In this document: positions 44,001 through 53,946 of the stretch, piece after piece
How the letters are laid out: each line of letters starts with the position of its first letter
Numbering within the stretch: position 1 is the first letter of the stretch
Source: Guillardia theta CCMP2712
Lineage: Eukaryota; Cryptophyceae; Pyrenomonadales; Geminigeraceae
Direction: 5' to 3'
NCBI RefSeq assembly: GCF_000315625.1
Contig: NW_005434647.1
Location: 683,307 to 747,306 of the forward strand
Length of the DNA: 64,000 nt
Position numbers and translations under genes: made by a program
Notes under the pieces: model-generated
What the model was told of the DNA's origin: nothing
The model's database searches: none
The model's input: only the letters and a program-made list of their open reading frames with translations

Positions 44001-44679
44001 CCATGGGGTAGGGGGTGGGGCAATCAATAAAGGGGCGGGTGTAGTAATGGTCAGGGCAAGGATGGCGGGTTCACACATCAGAGATGAGATAGAGAAGATT
44101 GCAGAAGAGACAGAGAAATACACATGCGTCTAGTTGAAGACAGCTGCAGGATATGATGCATTTGAAAACACATTGTCTGTTATTACTTGAGAATAACTTG
44201 AGAAGTTTGATCCATCTCATTTTGACTGTGCCTCATTGTTAGGACCTTGTGTATGCTGCGCTGCAAGGAAACTGTCCATGTTAGCCCATGATCGTGCGAC
44301 GGATTCATCAACATGTTGTCAAGTTGTGATTGTGTAGTGTTGTAATCTTGTCTGATCTCTTGCTTGAAATCGTCGCTGGTGAAGCAGACTTTGTTTGGAC
44401 TGTTTTCGATCTGTAAGCTAGGTATCATGCGCTTACCTCAAATACGAAAGTGCAAAACAACATTTGCACTCACACTCTGATCGTCCAGGTTGCATCTTGA
44501 CCAAGAGCGCTCTCTTCCTTGCTTGTGGGAAAGTGCATCCGGTGATAACGACGGCTCGGGGTTGGGAACAGTCGTTCAGGAGTGAGGGTCGCATCCTGTG
44601 ACGTCAATTGCCGCGAGAGTGCCCTTCCTTGTGGCACGAGAACAAGAGGACTTAAGTCGGAAGGCCCTCTCGATCGCGG
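41002..44679. other. 3.7-kb gene-poor stretch
   Basis: No confident gene. A possible minus-strand gene at 41352-42000 is listed separately. 40770-40860 and 43260-44050 are G-rich on top with GGGGTGGGGT/GGGTAGGG words; 42900-43200 is mixed with GTACCGG words; 42050-42480 is AT-rich. Two adjacent minus-strand frames near 43690-44120 are composition artefacts of the CACCCC-rich strand. I see nothing else interpretable. Confidence 0.45.
41352..42000 (-). CDS. Possible small multi-exon gene, unknown
   Basis: Several adjacent minus-strand fragments have protein-like composition: FGRPDRLQLRQVLLEVNSLV followed by LGYEYKELLSAP (about 41790-41890), FLGEWEAEMLEENEEKGED followed by EENDKFDSAVHFSSRE (about 41620-41735), and VIFLDMENWIILFSINQHAC followed by ERLDAFTLYGEPSRVF (about 41425-41540). 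They lie in different frames and would need introns to join; a continuous model was not found and no family is recognised. It could equally be a decayed gene. Confidence 0.25.
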
Positions 44680-45895
44680 ATGATGATCACTCGTGCAGCA
44701 TTCGTACTAGCTATCCTCGCTGTTGCCGGTGAGGGAATGGTCATATCACAGAAGGAGCAAGAAATGCCTGCGAAGGGTCTTATGCTCAGGGAGGGTTTCG
44801 TGCCTACACCGCTCTTCTCAAATACTTTCAAGGGAAAGGACAAGTTATTTTCATTGCCCAACAACAAGAAAGGACTGTCTGCACTGAAGTGTGGTTAGTT
44901 TGTTGTTTCTCATTTCCCAATTTCACATCTCATGATGGATACCTGCAGGGTTGTATGGGGACGACATTGCAACTAAGAAGGATGCCTTGTTCATTCCAGC
45001 CACTTCTAGACTGCACTGGAGGGAATACCGTTCTAGACTGATCAAGGTAGATTGTGTTGATTTGGAAGCGTTTGGATTGATAAGCTGTAGGCTGAGACGC
45101 CTTTTTGGATGAGACGGGCAAGTCTGCACACGGGGCTGTGGGCCCATGAGTTGTGGGACATCGAACAGGGATGCCTGATGATCGAGACGGGCAAGCCTTC
45201 GACCATGAGATCCGATGACTTTCAGCGCGCTTACGAAGGCCGGGTAGTCTTTGTACTGCACCACAGCCAGGAGCACGGAAGCTACGGGCTGATTCTTAAC
45301 AAGGCTACACCGTGCACCATAGGAGATTTCACTGAAAAGTTGCCTCACTTCGATGATAACACGATACACTACGGAGGGTAAGAGCTTTCAATCTTCATTT
45401 GAAATGTTCTCACTCGTTGAATCTAGGGAGGGCCACAAGGCATTGCAAGGACAAGTTGCCAACCGAGAGTTGCACACTATCCACTCCTGCTCCGAAGTCG
45501 TAGGATCAGAAGAGATTATCGACGGGGTGTTCCTTGGCGCGGATCTTAGACATGCCAGCAAGCTCGTGGAGCAGAAGCGAGCCAAGGCAAGCCAGTTCAA
45601 ATTCTTTTACAGCGCCACCCAATGGCAACCTGGACAGCTTCAGAGGGAGTTCAAGGAGGTTTGCTATTCCGATATCTGCTCTCCGATTCTGAACTTGTAA
45701 GTAGGGGCGATGGGTCGCTGCTGCATGCTCGAAGGAACTCATTTTGTATCCGAACTCGTACTGGGAAAAGCCGCTCTGGAAGATAGTGATGGAGGTATGG
45801 TGTGATAGACATGCTCTGGCTCCGTCTTAAAGCTGCTGCAGGTGATGGGAGGAAAGTTCAGCCTTATGTGCAGGGAGCTGTGTGATGACTTGTAG
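44680..45895 (+). CDS. AlgH/YqgE (UPF0301/DUF179) family protein with N-terminal signal, 5-6 exons
   Basis: ATG 44680 begins MMITRAAFVLAILAVAGEG, a signal-peptide-like leader. Exons: to ALKCG (44893); LYGDDIATKKDALFIPATSR (about 44950-45045); AETPFWMRRASLHTGLWAHE followed by GCLMIETGKPS, VVFVLHHSQEHGSYGLILNK (the family hallmark G-x-x-GL-x-LN, about 45180-45310) and FDDNTIHYGG (45380); EGHKALQGQVANRELHTIHS to QWQPGQLQREFKE (about 45425-45657), including IIDGVFLGAD; NSYWEKPLWKIVME; and VMGGKFSLMCRELCDDL with TAG at 45893-45895. AlgH proteins are of uncertain biochemical role; plant and algal versions are commonly plastid-targeted. The leader could be the first half of a plastid bipartite signal, though no Phe is seen at the expected cleavage site. 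Confidence 0.85.
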
Positions 45896-47074
45896 CGATG
45901 GGGCACCTCCTCGTGTAGTAATAGATGTATCTAAGTTGTTTTTCAGCCTCGTGTGAGGCAAACTTTCAGCCTCGGAGCCCTCCAACCGGGACCGGCATGT
46001 TTTGCCAAGTTGTTTCATCGTTTTGTATTTCTAGTACAGCTTTAGTTTCACTCAGTGTGATTCCATCATCCGAGCCATGACTCGAATGAATCCGGGTCGC
46101 CCGGCGGGCTCCCGGAGTCGAGTCCGGCACTGAATCATTACCAGTGTTACAGCTCCGGTCCGGGTGGCAGGCCGACTCACTACTCTGACACGACCGTGCC
46201 GGTAGCGGCCGGGCGTCGCGGCGGGCCGGGCGGCCCGGCGGGCCACTGCCGCTGGGCCGCGTACTACGGTACAGTCAGTCGGACGGTACGGCCCCCGCCG
46301 CCGCGTCACCGTGCGCAGTGGCTGAGTGCCGGCTTCCGGGAGCCTGCCAATGTGCCGGGGCCCGGACTGGACCGGCCGGGCCGAGCCTCCTCACACCGCC
46401 GCCGCGGCTGCCGCCTCGCCGGGGGGGGCCGGGGCCCGGCGGGCCGAGACCGGCCCGTTGTGACGGCTGCCGCCACCGTCGGTCGGCGGGTCACCCGCCG
46501 ACCAGTGGACCGTCTTACTAAGTTAGCGCCGGGCCACCCCCCGCGGCAGCCCGGCCGCGGGCCGGGCTGGGCGGCGTGCAGCGCCGGGCCGCCAGTCCGA
46601 GGCTCAGGCTCTGAGCGCGGCTGTCCAACTTCGCGAACGCACAGGCTGGCCGCGGGTACTGCCAGCCACACTACGTGATCATACCGTCACACGGGCGTGG
46701 CCCCCGCGGGCAGCCACGGTGACCGGCGGCGGCCGGCCCCGCCGCACTGACTCACGCCCGGCCCGTGTTAAACCGCCGGGGTCCCGGAGTCCGATCAAAG
46801 TTTCCGAGCCTCCCGGGGCCCGGCCGACTCGGTTCTGCGGACGGGAGGCTTCAAGAGTCAGCTGTCCGAGTGCACGGTGCCCCGGTTCAAGCGGCCCCGG
46901 GCGGCCCCGGGCCCCGAACCGTTGAACCGTGCCCAGTGCAGTGCCGGGCACCGGCGGTCCCGAATCCGATGCGGCCGCCCGGCCCGGCCCCGCTGAAGTG
47001 ACCAGGGACTCCGAGAGGCTCTACTAGGCTATGTCCGACGGTCGACTCGGTGATCGCGGCAGATGACTCAGTCC
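45896..47074. other. Large GC-rich intergenic island
   Basis: No gene. From about 46060 to 47050 the DNA is extremely GC-rich (CGGCCCGGCGGGCC, CCGGGGCCCGG, GGCGGCCGGCC), with interspersed CAGTCGG, GACTC and GTCACGG words. The preceding 46000-46060 is AT-richer with GTTTCA motifs. Long Pro/Arg/Gly frames on all strands are GC artefacts. The island grades into the outer left arm of the inverted repeat. Confidence 0.6.
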
Positions 47075-48160
47075 ACCGCACTGAGCTGCCGGGACCGTCA
47101 CAGGCTGCTGCCTGAGTGCGGCTCATCGTCTCAGTGCTTCTCATACTTGGCAGTGTGAAAGGGCCTCGCCGCAGTGCTCAGTCAGGTTGTCAGTTCGGAT
47201 ACTACGGTACCCGGCGTGAACGGTCGACCGGCCCACCGTCCGAGGCGCTATTGGTTTTACTTAGTAACGACCACTCTATTCGTGCCAAGTTGTGCGATGG
47301 GCAGCAAACGAGTCCGTCAGCCTGAAGCAACACTGAGTACGGTAGCAGCATTGGGACTCCGGGACTCCGAGAACAAATAAGTTCATCGATGATTCTACAT
47401 TCGGCCCAAGTTCTTGTCAGCCAGATCATTCAATGACTCGGACTGACCTATTCTGATGTACAACAAATTTCCCAAATCCGGTCCACGGTGACTCGTCACT
47501 CTCTTCTCACGCTTCTAAGCTCAACCACCACCATGCCTTCAAGATCGTCTGCTTGATCCTTGTAGATCACTGTCCCGTCATCTCTCCGCGTGTTTGCTCC
47601 GAGGTCATTGCTGATTCTTCTAGCTGCTCGCGTGCGCGATGGCCTCGTCCATCAACCTCTCCGTCTCAACGCACACACGCCCTCCTGTCCAGGTCCAGCA
47701 CGTCGTGATCACGTCTTGTGCTCGAGGCGACGGGCATGAGCCCGGGTCTGCAAGGTGGGACGCGCAAAGAGGCTGCGAGTCACGGTCCGGCAAGGGAGTC
47801 CTCTTGTAAGGCCATCTGCGTATGCCCAGCCGTCTACACGCGTTCTTGAGCGCCGTGAGGGAGATGCCCTGTAGCAAGTAAGCCGAGAAAACCCTCCAGG
47901 CAAGGAGGCTACACACCAGGCTGACGGCAGCATCAGTCTGCCGCATATCGAACAGGCTGAGCAGGCTGTCGGCAGTGATAGCGATCTTAGGCTTCTTGGT
48001 ATGGAGGGAGAGCTGGGACCCTCTTCTGCGAGGGGAGACGAAATGGGGAGGGGAGGAGGTCATGGGAAGAGGGAGAGAAGGGAGAGACGTACGAGAAGAG
48101 AGGATGAGACTACTTGCGGGAGAGGGAAGGGAGGAGAGGGCTGCGAGAGGGAGGAGGGGA
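47075..48160. repeat. Left arm of large inverted repeat
   Basis: This arm is the reverse complement of 48661-49829. Bases about 47300-48160 match almost base for base. Outside that (47075-47300) the match persists but is broken by small insertions and deletions, for example shared CTTGGCAGTGTGAAAGGGCC, CACTGAGC and CTATTGGTTT. The inner end is sharp at 48160 (GGGAGGAGGGGA shared, then divergence). Confidence 0.92.
47620..48063 (-). CDS. RWP-RK domain protein, inverted-repeat copy 1
   Basis: ATG 48063 starts MTSSPPHFVSPRRRGSQLSL. The unspliced frame is 147 residues. Removing a 48-nt GTGTGT...CTACAG intron (47869-47916) joins SLLSLFDMRQTDAAVSL to GISLTALKNACRRLGIRRWP followed by YKR, a canonical RWP-RK motif (F-x-M-x-x-x-x-AA-x-x-LGIS-x-T-x-LK-x-x-CR-x-x-GI-x-RWP-x-R/K). 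RWP-RK proteins are DNA-binding regulators of nitrogen response and gamete fate in plants and algae. The C-terminal part (QDVITTCWTWTGGRVCVETE then LMDEAIAHASS) is unfamiliar and may contain another intron. It differs from copy 2 by about one residue, which lies in the intron (Tyr/Asp), so the spliced proteins would be the same by eye. At about 130 residues it is short for the family. Confidence 0.75.
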   Translation of the reverse strand: MTSSPPHFVSPRRRGSQLSLHTKKPKIAITADSLLSLFDMRQTDAAVSLVCSLLAWRVFSAYLLQGISLTALKNACRRLGIRRWPYKRTPLPDRDSQPLCASHLADPGSCPSPRAQDVITTCWTWTGGRVCVETERLMDEAIAHASS

Positions 48161-48660
48161 AAGGAGTACGATGCGAGGAGTCAGGGGGATGGTGTAAGGG
48201 AGGAAGGGCAAATGCTCGGCGCCTGGACAGCAGCCACAGGGACAGGAAGTGGGGCGTCGGTTTGCAAGGAGTTTTCGTTATGCCTGTCGGAGTTCCGGTG
48301 TGGAGAGTAAAAGGGCCATAAGCGGAAACATGATACAAGGAAGCGAAAGGAGACGATTACAGCCTTCTGAAGCGCCGCGAATTCGATTTATCAAGGAATG
48401 CGTCGAGTGAAGGTACCTCGCTCATGTCCATTGACTGAAAGTTAAGGGCGGCAGGAGGCAGGCAAACTTGGGGGATCTTTCCGTCTGCTGGGCCAAGGAA
48501 ACGAAATCTTCTGTTTTCAAATCATCCGGGGTTGTCCGAATGTCGGGGTTAATGTTGATATCGGCCATGTTCGGGGAACTGACTTTTCTCGACGTGCACG
48601 GTGCAAACCGTTGAGCTTTCCTTTTCCTGCTCTAGCCCTCTTATTCGTTGTCTTGATCTG
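48161..48660. other. 500-bp spacer between inverted-repeat arms
   Basis: Exactly 500 bp of unique sequence between the two arms. It contains no convincing gene. Both RWP-RK genes are transcribed outward from it, so it should hold both promoters, or one bidirectional promoter, along with parts of the inner arms. Confidence 0.7.
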
Positions 48661-49829
48661 TCCCCTCCTCCCTCTCGCAGCCCTCTCCTCCCTTCCCTCT
48701 CCCGCAAGTAGTCTCATCCTCTCTTCTCGTACGTCTCTCCCTTCTCTCCCTCTTCCCATGACCTCCTCCCCTCCCCATTTCGTCTCCCCTCGCAGAAGAG
48801 GGTCCCAGCTCTCCCTCCATACCAAGAAGCCTAAGATCGCTATCACTGCCGACAGCCTGCTCAGCCTGTTCGATATGCGGCAGACTGATGCTGCCGTCAG
48901 CCTGGTGTGTAGCCTCCTTGCCTGGAGGGTTTTCTCGGCTGACTTGCTACAGGGCATCTCCCTCACGGCGCTCAAGAACGCGTGTAGACGGCTGGGCATA
49001 CGCAGATGGCCTTACAAGAGGACGCCCTTGCCGGACCGTGACTCGCAGCCTCTTTGCGCGTCCCACCTTGCAGACCCGGGCTCATGCCCGTCGCCTCGAG
49101 CACAAGACGTGATCACGACGTGCTGGACCTGGACAGGAGGGCGTGTGTGCGTTGAGACGGAGAGGTTGATGGACGAGGCCATCGCGCACGCGAGCAGCTA
49201 GAAGAATCAGCAATGACCTCGGAGCAAACACGCGGAGAGATGACGGGACAGTGATCTACAAGGATCAAGCAGACGATCTTGAAGGCATGGTGGTGGTTGA
49301 GCTTAGAAGCGTGAGAAGAGAGTGACGAGTCACCGTGGACCGGATTTGGGAAATTTGTTGTACATCAGAATAGGTCAGTCCGAGTCATTGAATGATCTGG
49401 CTGACAAGAACTTGGGACGAATGTAGCCTAGAATCATCGATGAACTTATTTGTTCTCGGAGTCCCGGAGTCCCAATGCTGCTACCGTACTCAGTGTTGCT
49501 TCAGGCTGACTGACTCGCTTGCTTGTGTTATCATCAAGTTTCCCTGCCCATCGCACAACTTGGCACCAACTTAAGAGTGGTTGTTAAACCAATAGAGTGC
49601 TCGTTCAAGTTAACTGACCACCTGACTACTGCGGCGGGCCGCGGGCGAGGCCCTTTCACACTGCCAAGTCACGGTAGGCATGGCCGTAGTATGAGAATAG
49701 AGGTATCGGTATCGGAACTGAGCACTGAGACGATTAACAACGGCTCAGCGGCTCGGCCCATCATGGCATCGGACTCTCAGTCTCGGATGAGTCAGCCTGT
49801 GACAACGGTCCGATGGCTCAGTGCGGCGG
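48661..49829. repeat. Right arm of large inverted repeat
   Basis: Reverse complement of 47075-48160. The inner boundary is sharp at 48661 (TCCCCTCCTCCC). The match is near-perfect to about 49520. An insertion of about 28 nt (GCTTGCTTGTGTTATCATCA onward) follows near 49515-49545, then similarity continues with more indels to about 49829. Confidence 0.92.
48758..49201 (+). CDS. RWP-RK domain protein, inverted-repeat copy 2
   Basis: Same architecture as copy 1: ATG 48758, intron 48905-48952 (48 nt, GTGTGT...CTACAG), spliced RWP-RK core ending LGIRRWPYKR, and TAG at 49199-49201. An upstream in-frame extension to about 48611 is hydrophobic (FPFPALALLFVVLICPLLPL) but comes from C/T-rich DNA and starts in the unique spacer, so I prefer 48758. 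The two genes diverge from the spacer, each transcribed toward the outer end of its arm. Probable nuclear DNA-binding regulator. Confidence 0.75.
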   Translation: MTSSPPHFVSPRRRGSQLSLHTKKPKIAITADSLLSLFDMRQTDAAVSLVCSLLAWRVFSADLLQGISLTALKNACRRLGIRRWPYKRTPLPDRDSQPLCASHLADPGSCPSPRAQDVITTCWTWTGGRVCVETERLMDEAIAHASS

Positions 49830-50280
49830 AACGGTCAGCCGCATCGGACCAGGTGCAACGGTGCAACGGCCCTGACTGTGACAGCTGAGCTGAAGCCAAG
49901 TTCGACGAAGTGCGGGGACCGTGGTCACCGGGGCGGTGCCAGCCCGGCGCTGAGCGGCCTGCCCGCGGCGACCGGCCCGGGGCCCGGCCGGCGGCGGCCC
50001 GGACCGTATCGGACTCGACGATGATGGGGCTCCGGATCCGAAGTTCATAAAAAAGGAAACTGAAAGTTTGAGTTTGATTCAAAGTTTTGTTGAGAGGCGT
50101 GTATGAACAAGGGGCAGGAAGCGAAGGCGAGGCTGACAAGAAGCAAGAAGATAACAGAGCAGGGCAGGGAGAGAAGAGGATAGTCTATTCAAGAAGGTTG
50201 AGGCCTTTTCTTCCTTCCCTCTGTCCATTTCAAGCACCCGAAGCAAGTCCGACAAATCAGCTCTTGCCCTTGTCTCACCA
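49830..50280. other. GC island remnant and 5' flank of kinesin gene
   Basis: 49850-50030 is GC-rich (GGCCCGGGGCCCGGCCGGCG). It changes at about 50040 to an AT-rich edge with TTTGATTCAAAG motifs, then a purine-rich leader (50095-50180) before the kinesin ATG at 50281. CCATCATGGCATCGGA at about 49758, just inside the right arm, recurs at about 15048. Confidence 0.5.
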
Positions 50281-53200
50281 TGGCTCCTTTCAAACAAATC
50301 AACGTTCACTTGAGCCCCGTGGCGCCGTACAGCAATGCTGAGGGAGGAGTGGCAGAGCGGTGTCGTGTGCTAGTGCGCTTTCGTCCTCTACCGGACTCGA
50401 ACCATGGAGATTCTCCCTTCATGATACGGGATGATGTTCGAGTGTCGGTGGCCACAAAAGATTCGAGCGCGAACGATCAGGCTACGTATCAGTTTGATCG
50501 GATATTCACACAAGATGCAACCCAAGAGGAGGTGTTTCATGTAGTCATGAAGGACTCTGTGGACTCAGTCTTGAATGGTAACTTGCATCTTTATCTACCG
50601 TCATGTGTTGAAACCGTTTTTGTTCTTTCAAGGGTTCAATGCAACCGTGCTGGCCTACGGGCAGTCAGGGGCTGGCAAGACACATACCATGTTTGGGACA
50701 GAGAAGAGTGATCAGGGGATCATCCCGCGATCTGTGAAGGAGATCTTCAGGAGAATCTCATGCCATGACTCCGGAAGCATGTTTGTGGTCAAGGTAGGAA
50801 GGAGGAGTGTGTTGTCAACAGAGGAGGGAGAAGTAAGCTAGGCATCAAGGGGGGAGGGAGGATGTAAGCTTGGTTTCAAGGGAGGAGGGAGGGGTTAAGT
50901 TCATGGTGGAGATGCAGATATCCAAGTGATGGCAGGGCATGCAGGCATCGATGCTGGAGATCTACATGGAGGAGATGAGAGACCTTCTGCGACCGTCTGC
51001 CAGCAAGTCTGTTTGACCGTTGGCTCCTCTCCTTCATTGCTGAGCTCCTCTCAGACTAAAACTCCGCGAGTCTGTCTTCGACGGGGTGTGGGTCGAGGGA
51101 CTTCATTATACTTTCATCCATTCCGCTGAGGCACGACGACATGCTACTTGTTCCCTCCCTTGTGCAACTCCCCACGATCACCCTTCCTCCTCGTTCTGTT
51201 TCTTCCTCCCTGTCTTCTCCCTTCTGAAAGCGTTGACTCCTTTCTATGACCCCTGTCTTCTCCCTTCTGCCGTCTGTTCGCTTAAACTCTTCGTCTCAGG
51301 CTGCAATGGATCTGGTCAAGAAAGGAATGGCGGCGCGAGCAGTAGGAGTAACCAACATGAATAGTCACAGCAGCAGATCTCATTGCATCTTTTCTCTGCG
51401 TGTTGAGCAGCAGCATCCGGTCGTCCTCCGCTGGCCTTTCTCACTCTTTCTGCATCCATTTCCAAGAGCCTCCTGCCCTTCTTCCTTCTTCCTGTCCTTT
51501 CCATCCTCTCTTTTCCATCCTCCCTTACCTGTCTATCTTCTCCTTACTCCCTTTCTGCCTGAAGCTACGTCTACGTCTCTTATTTGCCAGCAGGATGGTT
51601 ACCTGCAACGAGGCGAGCTTCACTTTGCTGACCTTGCAGGGCTTGAGCGAGTTGATAGGACTGGTGCACAAGTATGAGGGAGGGGGAGGAGCGGGAGGAG
51701 ATTTCTGAGAATGGGTTTCCTTAGGGACAAACGTTCGAGGAGGCTAAGAGAATCAACTTGTACTGTATTGCCTTGTGTGCTTCTTTCTTCACTCTTGTCA
51801 TGACAGATCGCTCTCTGCCCTTGGCAACTGCATCGCTGCTCTGGCACAGCCCGGAAGGAATCACATTCCCTTTCGAGACTCTAAGCTCACCTTCCTCCTC
51901 AAGGTCTCAGCCCGCTGTTTACTCTTGATGCATACCATTCCTTCCCCTCCCCTCCCCTCCCCTCCCCTCCCCTCCCCTTCTCTCCCCTTCTCTCCTGTCT
52001 CACCTCTTCCCTTCGCTTCACCTCTATCTCCTCTCCTTTCTTTCCTCCCTCCCTCCTTTTGCTCTCTCTTCCCTCCTCTCCTCTTGTACTAGCTCAAGAC
52101 GGTCCATAGAACTCTCTCGGAGGGAACGCCAAGACCACTCTCCTCATCGCCGCGTCCTCGAGCTGGAAGGTGTTTGGCCAGGCGGCGCGTCTACAACTGA
52201 GCCTTCCGCAGGACCTTGAGGAGAGCGTGACGGCACTCAAGTTTGGAGCTCGAGCACGCGCGATCAAGAACGTGGTGAAGGTGAACAGGAAGTTAAGGTG
52301 AGGCCCTGCCATGCTTGACTTTCACTCACTTCCCCTCCCCCCAGCGCCGAGGAGCTGGAACGCCTGCTCAACAAGCTGAAGCAGGAGCATGACAACCTGC
52401 GGCAGTACTGCCTTGCGCTGGAGCAGAGGATCGTTGAGTTGACCAAGGGGAGGAGGAAGTCGTCTCCGAAAGAGGACAAGGAGAACTTCAACAGCAACGT
52501 CACCCCTGACGCGCACAGGAGGGGCAGGACGAGCTTGTTGGAGGAGGAGGAAGATAACCCAACATTCTCTGCTGTCTGCAACCGATGGAGGAGAATGCAA
52601 GCGGGCGGGGAGGACGAAGTTCCTTCACCTGTGCACAACCTCGACCCCCTCCAGCTCCTCCACCACATTTCTCAGCTCGAGAGCGCCAACGTTGACATGC
52701 AGATGGAGATCGAGTCGCTAATCATGAAGCAGCAGACCTCGTCCCCCACTACAGGTACATCCAACCACTTGACCCTCTCTCTTCATCCGCACCATTTGAC
52801 CATGTGTTCGTTCCTCTTCATCCACACCACATGTGTCTCCCTCTTCCTTCTCGCTTCGTCGCGCGCTCTTCCTCTCTCTCTTCCCTCTTCTTTCTCTCAT
52901 TTGCCTCCACCGTCAGCTTCACTTGTCTCACTTGTAGCTGCAGTGGTTGGGACCTCCTTCTCCGGCGACAGGTCGCAGCAGATGTCACCTGGATGTGCGA
53001 GGGGGGAGCAGGCAAGTGCTGTGCAGTTCTGTAGCAGCTCTTTGCGGACTGAGCGTGTTGACTTGTAGTGGCAGGAAGGGCTCGGGCAGGGGCAGGAGAC
53101 TGAGAGCGGAAAGGAGGCGGTAGACCAGCACCTTCAAACTTCTCTCCTCGACTTCGCCTGGAGTTTGGCACTTCCCAAGCAGGACACGTCTGTTCAAACT

Positions 53201-53745
53201 TCCTTTCTGCCTTCACCCAAGCAGAACTTGATGAGCTTGCTCGACACGACTCAACCTCCGTCTCATGTCAGTGAGGGGTTTTAGCGTCACCTCCTGCTGA
53301 ATCCCTGCTGTTTGCTGCAGCAGGCCGACCCTCTTCCACGGGAGGACTCGAAGGATGTGCTCACAGGGTTCTTGAGGAAGAGAGGGAGGTCCATCATGGG
53401 AGGTACCAAGAAAGCTTCCTGCGTCCTGCGGAAGGACAGCATGCTCTATCAGCACTGCGACGAAGACGGGTCTCCGACCTCCTCTCTCCGCAAGGAGATC
53501 CCTCTCCGCAACATTTCTCATCTCGAGAAACTCGACAGGTGAGCTGAGGAGCCCGAGGAAAAGAGGCGGAGAATGAGTGAAATTGAGGGGAGGGGAGGAG
53601 CTAATATAGAACATGACGAGTATCTTGCAGCGGCCGAGTGCATCGCTTTCGCTTCCGATGTCGTGCACGCGAGTTCATGTTCGAGGCGGAGACGCTGCAT
53701 CAGAGGAACGAGTGGTTCGACAACATTCAAAGCCTTGTGCAGTAG
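50281..53745 (+). CDS. Kinesin motor protein with C-terminal PH domain, about 12 exons
   Basis: ATG 50281. Motor landmarks in order: [53 protein letters not shown] (P-loop, about 50632-50693); [16 protein letters not shown] (about 50945-50990); [17 protein letters not shown] (switch I, about 51348-51400); [20 protein letters not shown] (switch II, about 51610-51670, with Leu where DLAGSE has Ser); [20 protein letters not shown] followed by [11 protein letters not shown] (about 51805-51904); [10 protein letters not shown]; and [20 protein letters not shown] followed by [12 protein letters not shown]. Next comes a coiled coil ([19 protein letters not shown]), a Lys/Glu-rich linker and a PH domain ([20 protein letters not shown] ... 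[20 protein letters not shown], about 53355-53735), with TAG at 53743-53745. ATP-driven microtubule motor; the PH domain suggests membrane cargo binding. The motor is N-terminal, so it is likely plus-end directed. Confidence 0.9.
51943..52085. repeat. CCCCT-rich pyrimidine repeat in kinesin intron
   Basis: Tandem CCCCT units (about 51944-51980) followed by irregular CT-rich DNA, inside an intron between FLLK and the next motor exon. Confidence 0.8.
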
Positions 53746-53946
53746 TGAAGGAGTCAGGTTAGCCTGAAGAAAAAGTACAGAAGGGTTCATTGAAGTGAAT
53801 CGAAGAGGCACGCATGCTACAAACTCCTACGAGCTGAAATCAGCACATTGCTCCTCTCCTCTCAACGATTTCCAGCGCTCATTCGCCCTAACTGGAGGAC
53901 GAGTTGCTCCCTCATGAGAAGCGTTGATACATACAGGGTCACTCGT

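Noticed and set aside
46052-47144. Several long Pro/Arg/Gly open frames on both strands
   Set aside because: Extreme GC content removes stop codons on all frames; composition is not protein-like and no splice or family support exists.
48611-48757. Hydrophobic N-terminal extension of RWP-RK copy 2 as a signal peptide
   Set aside because: It derives from C/T-rich DNA, begins in the unique spacer, and a nuclear DNA-binding protein would not need it.
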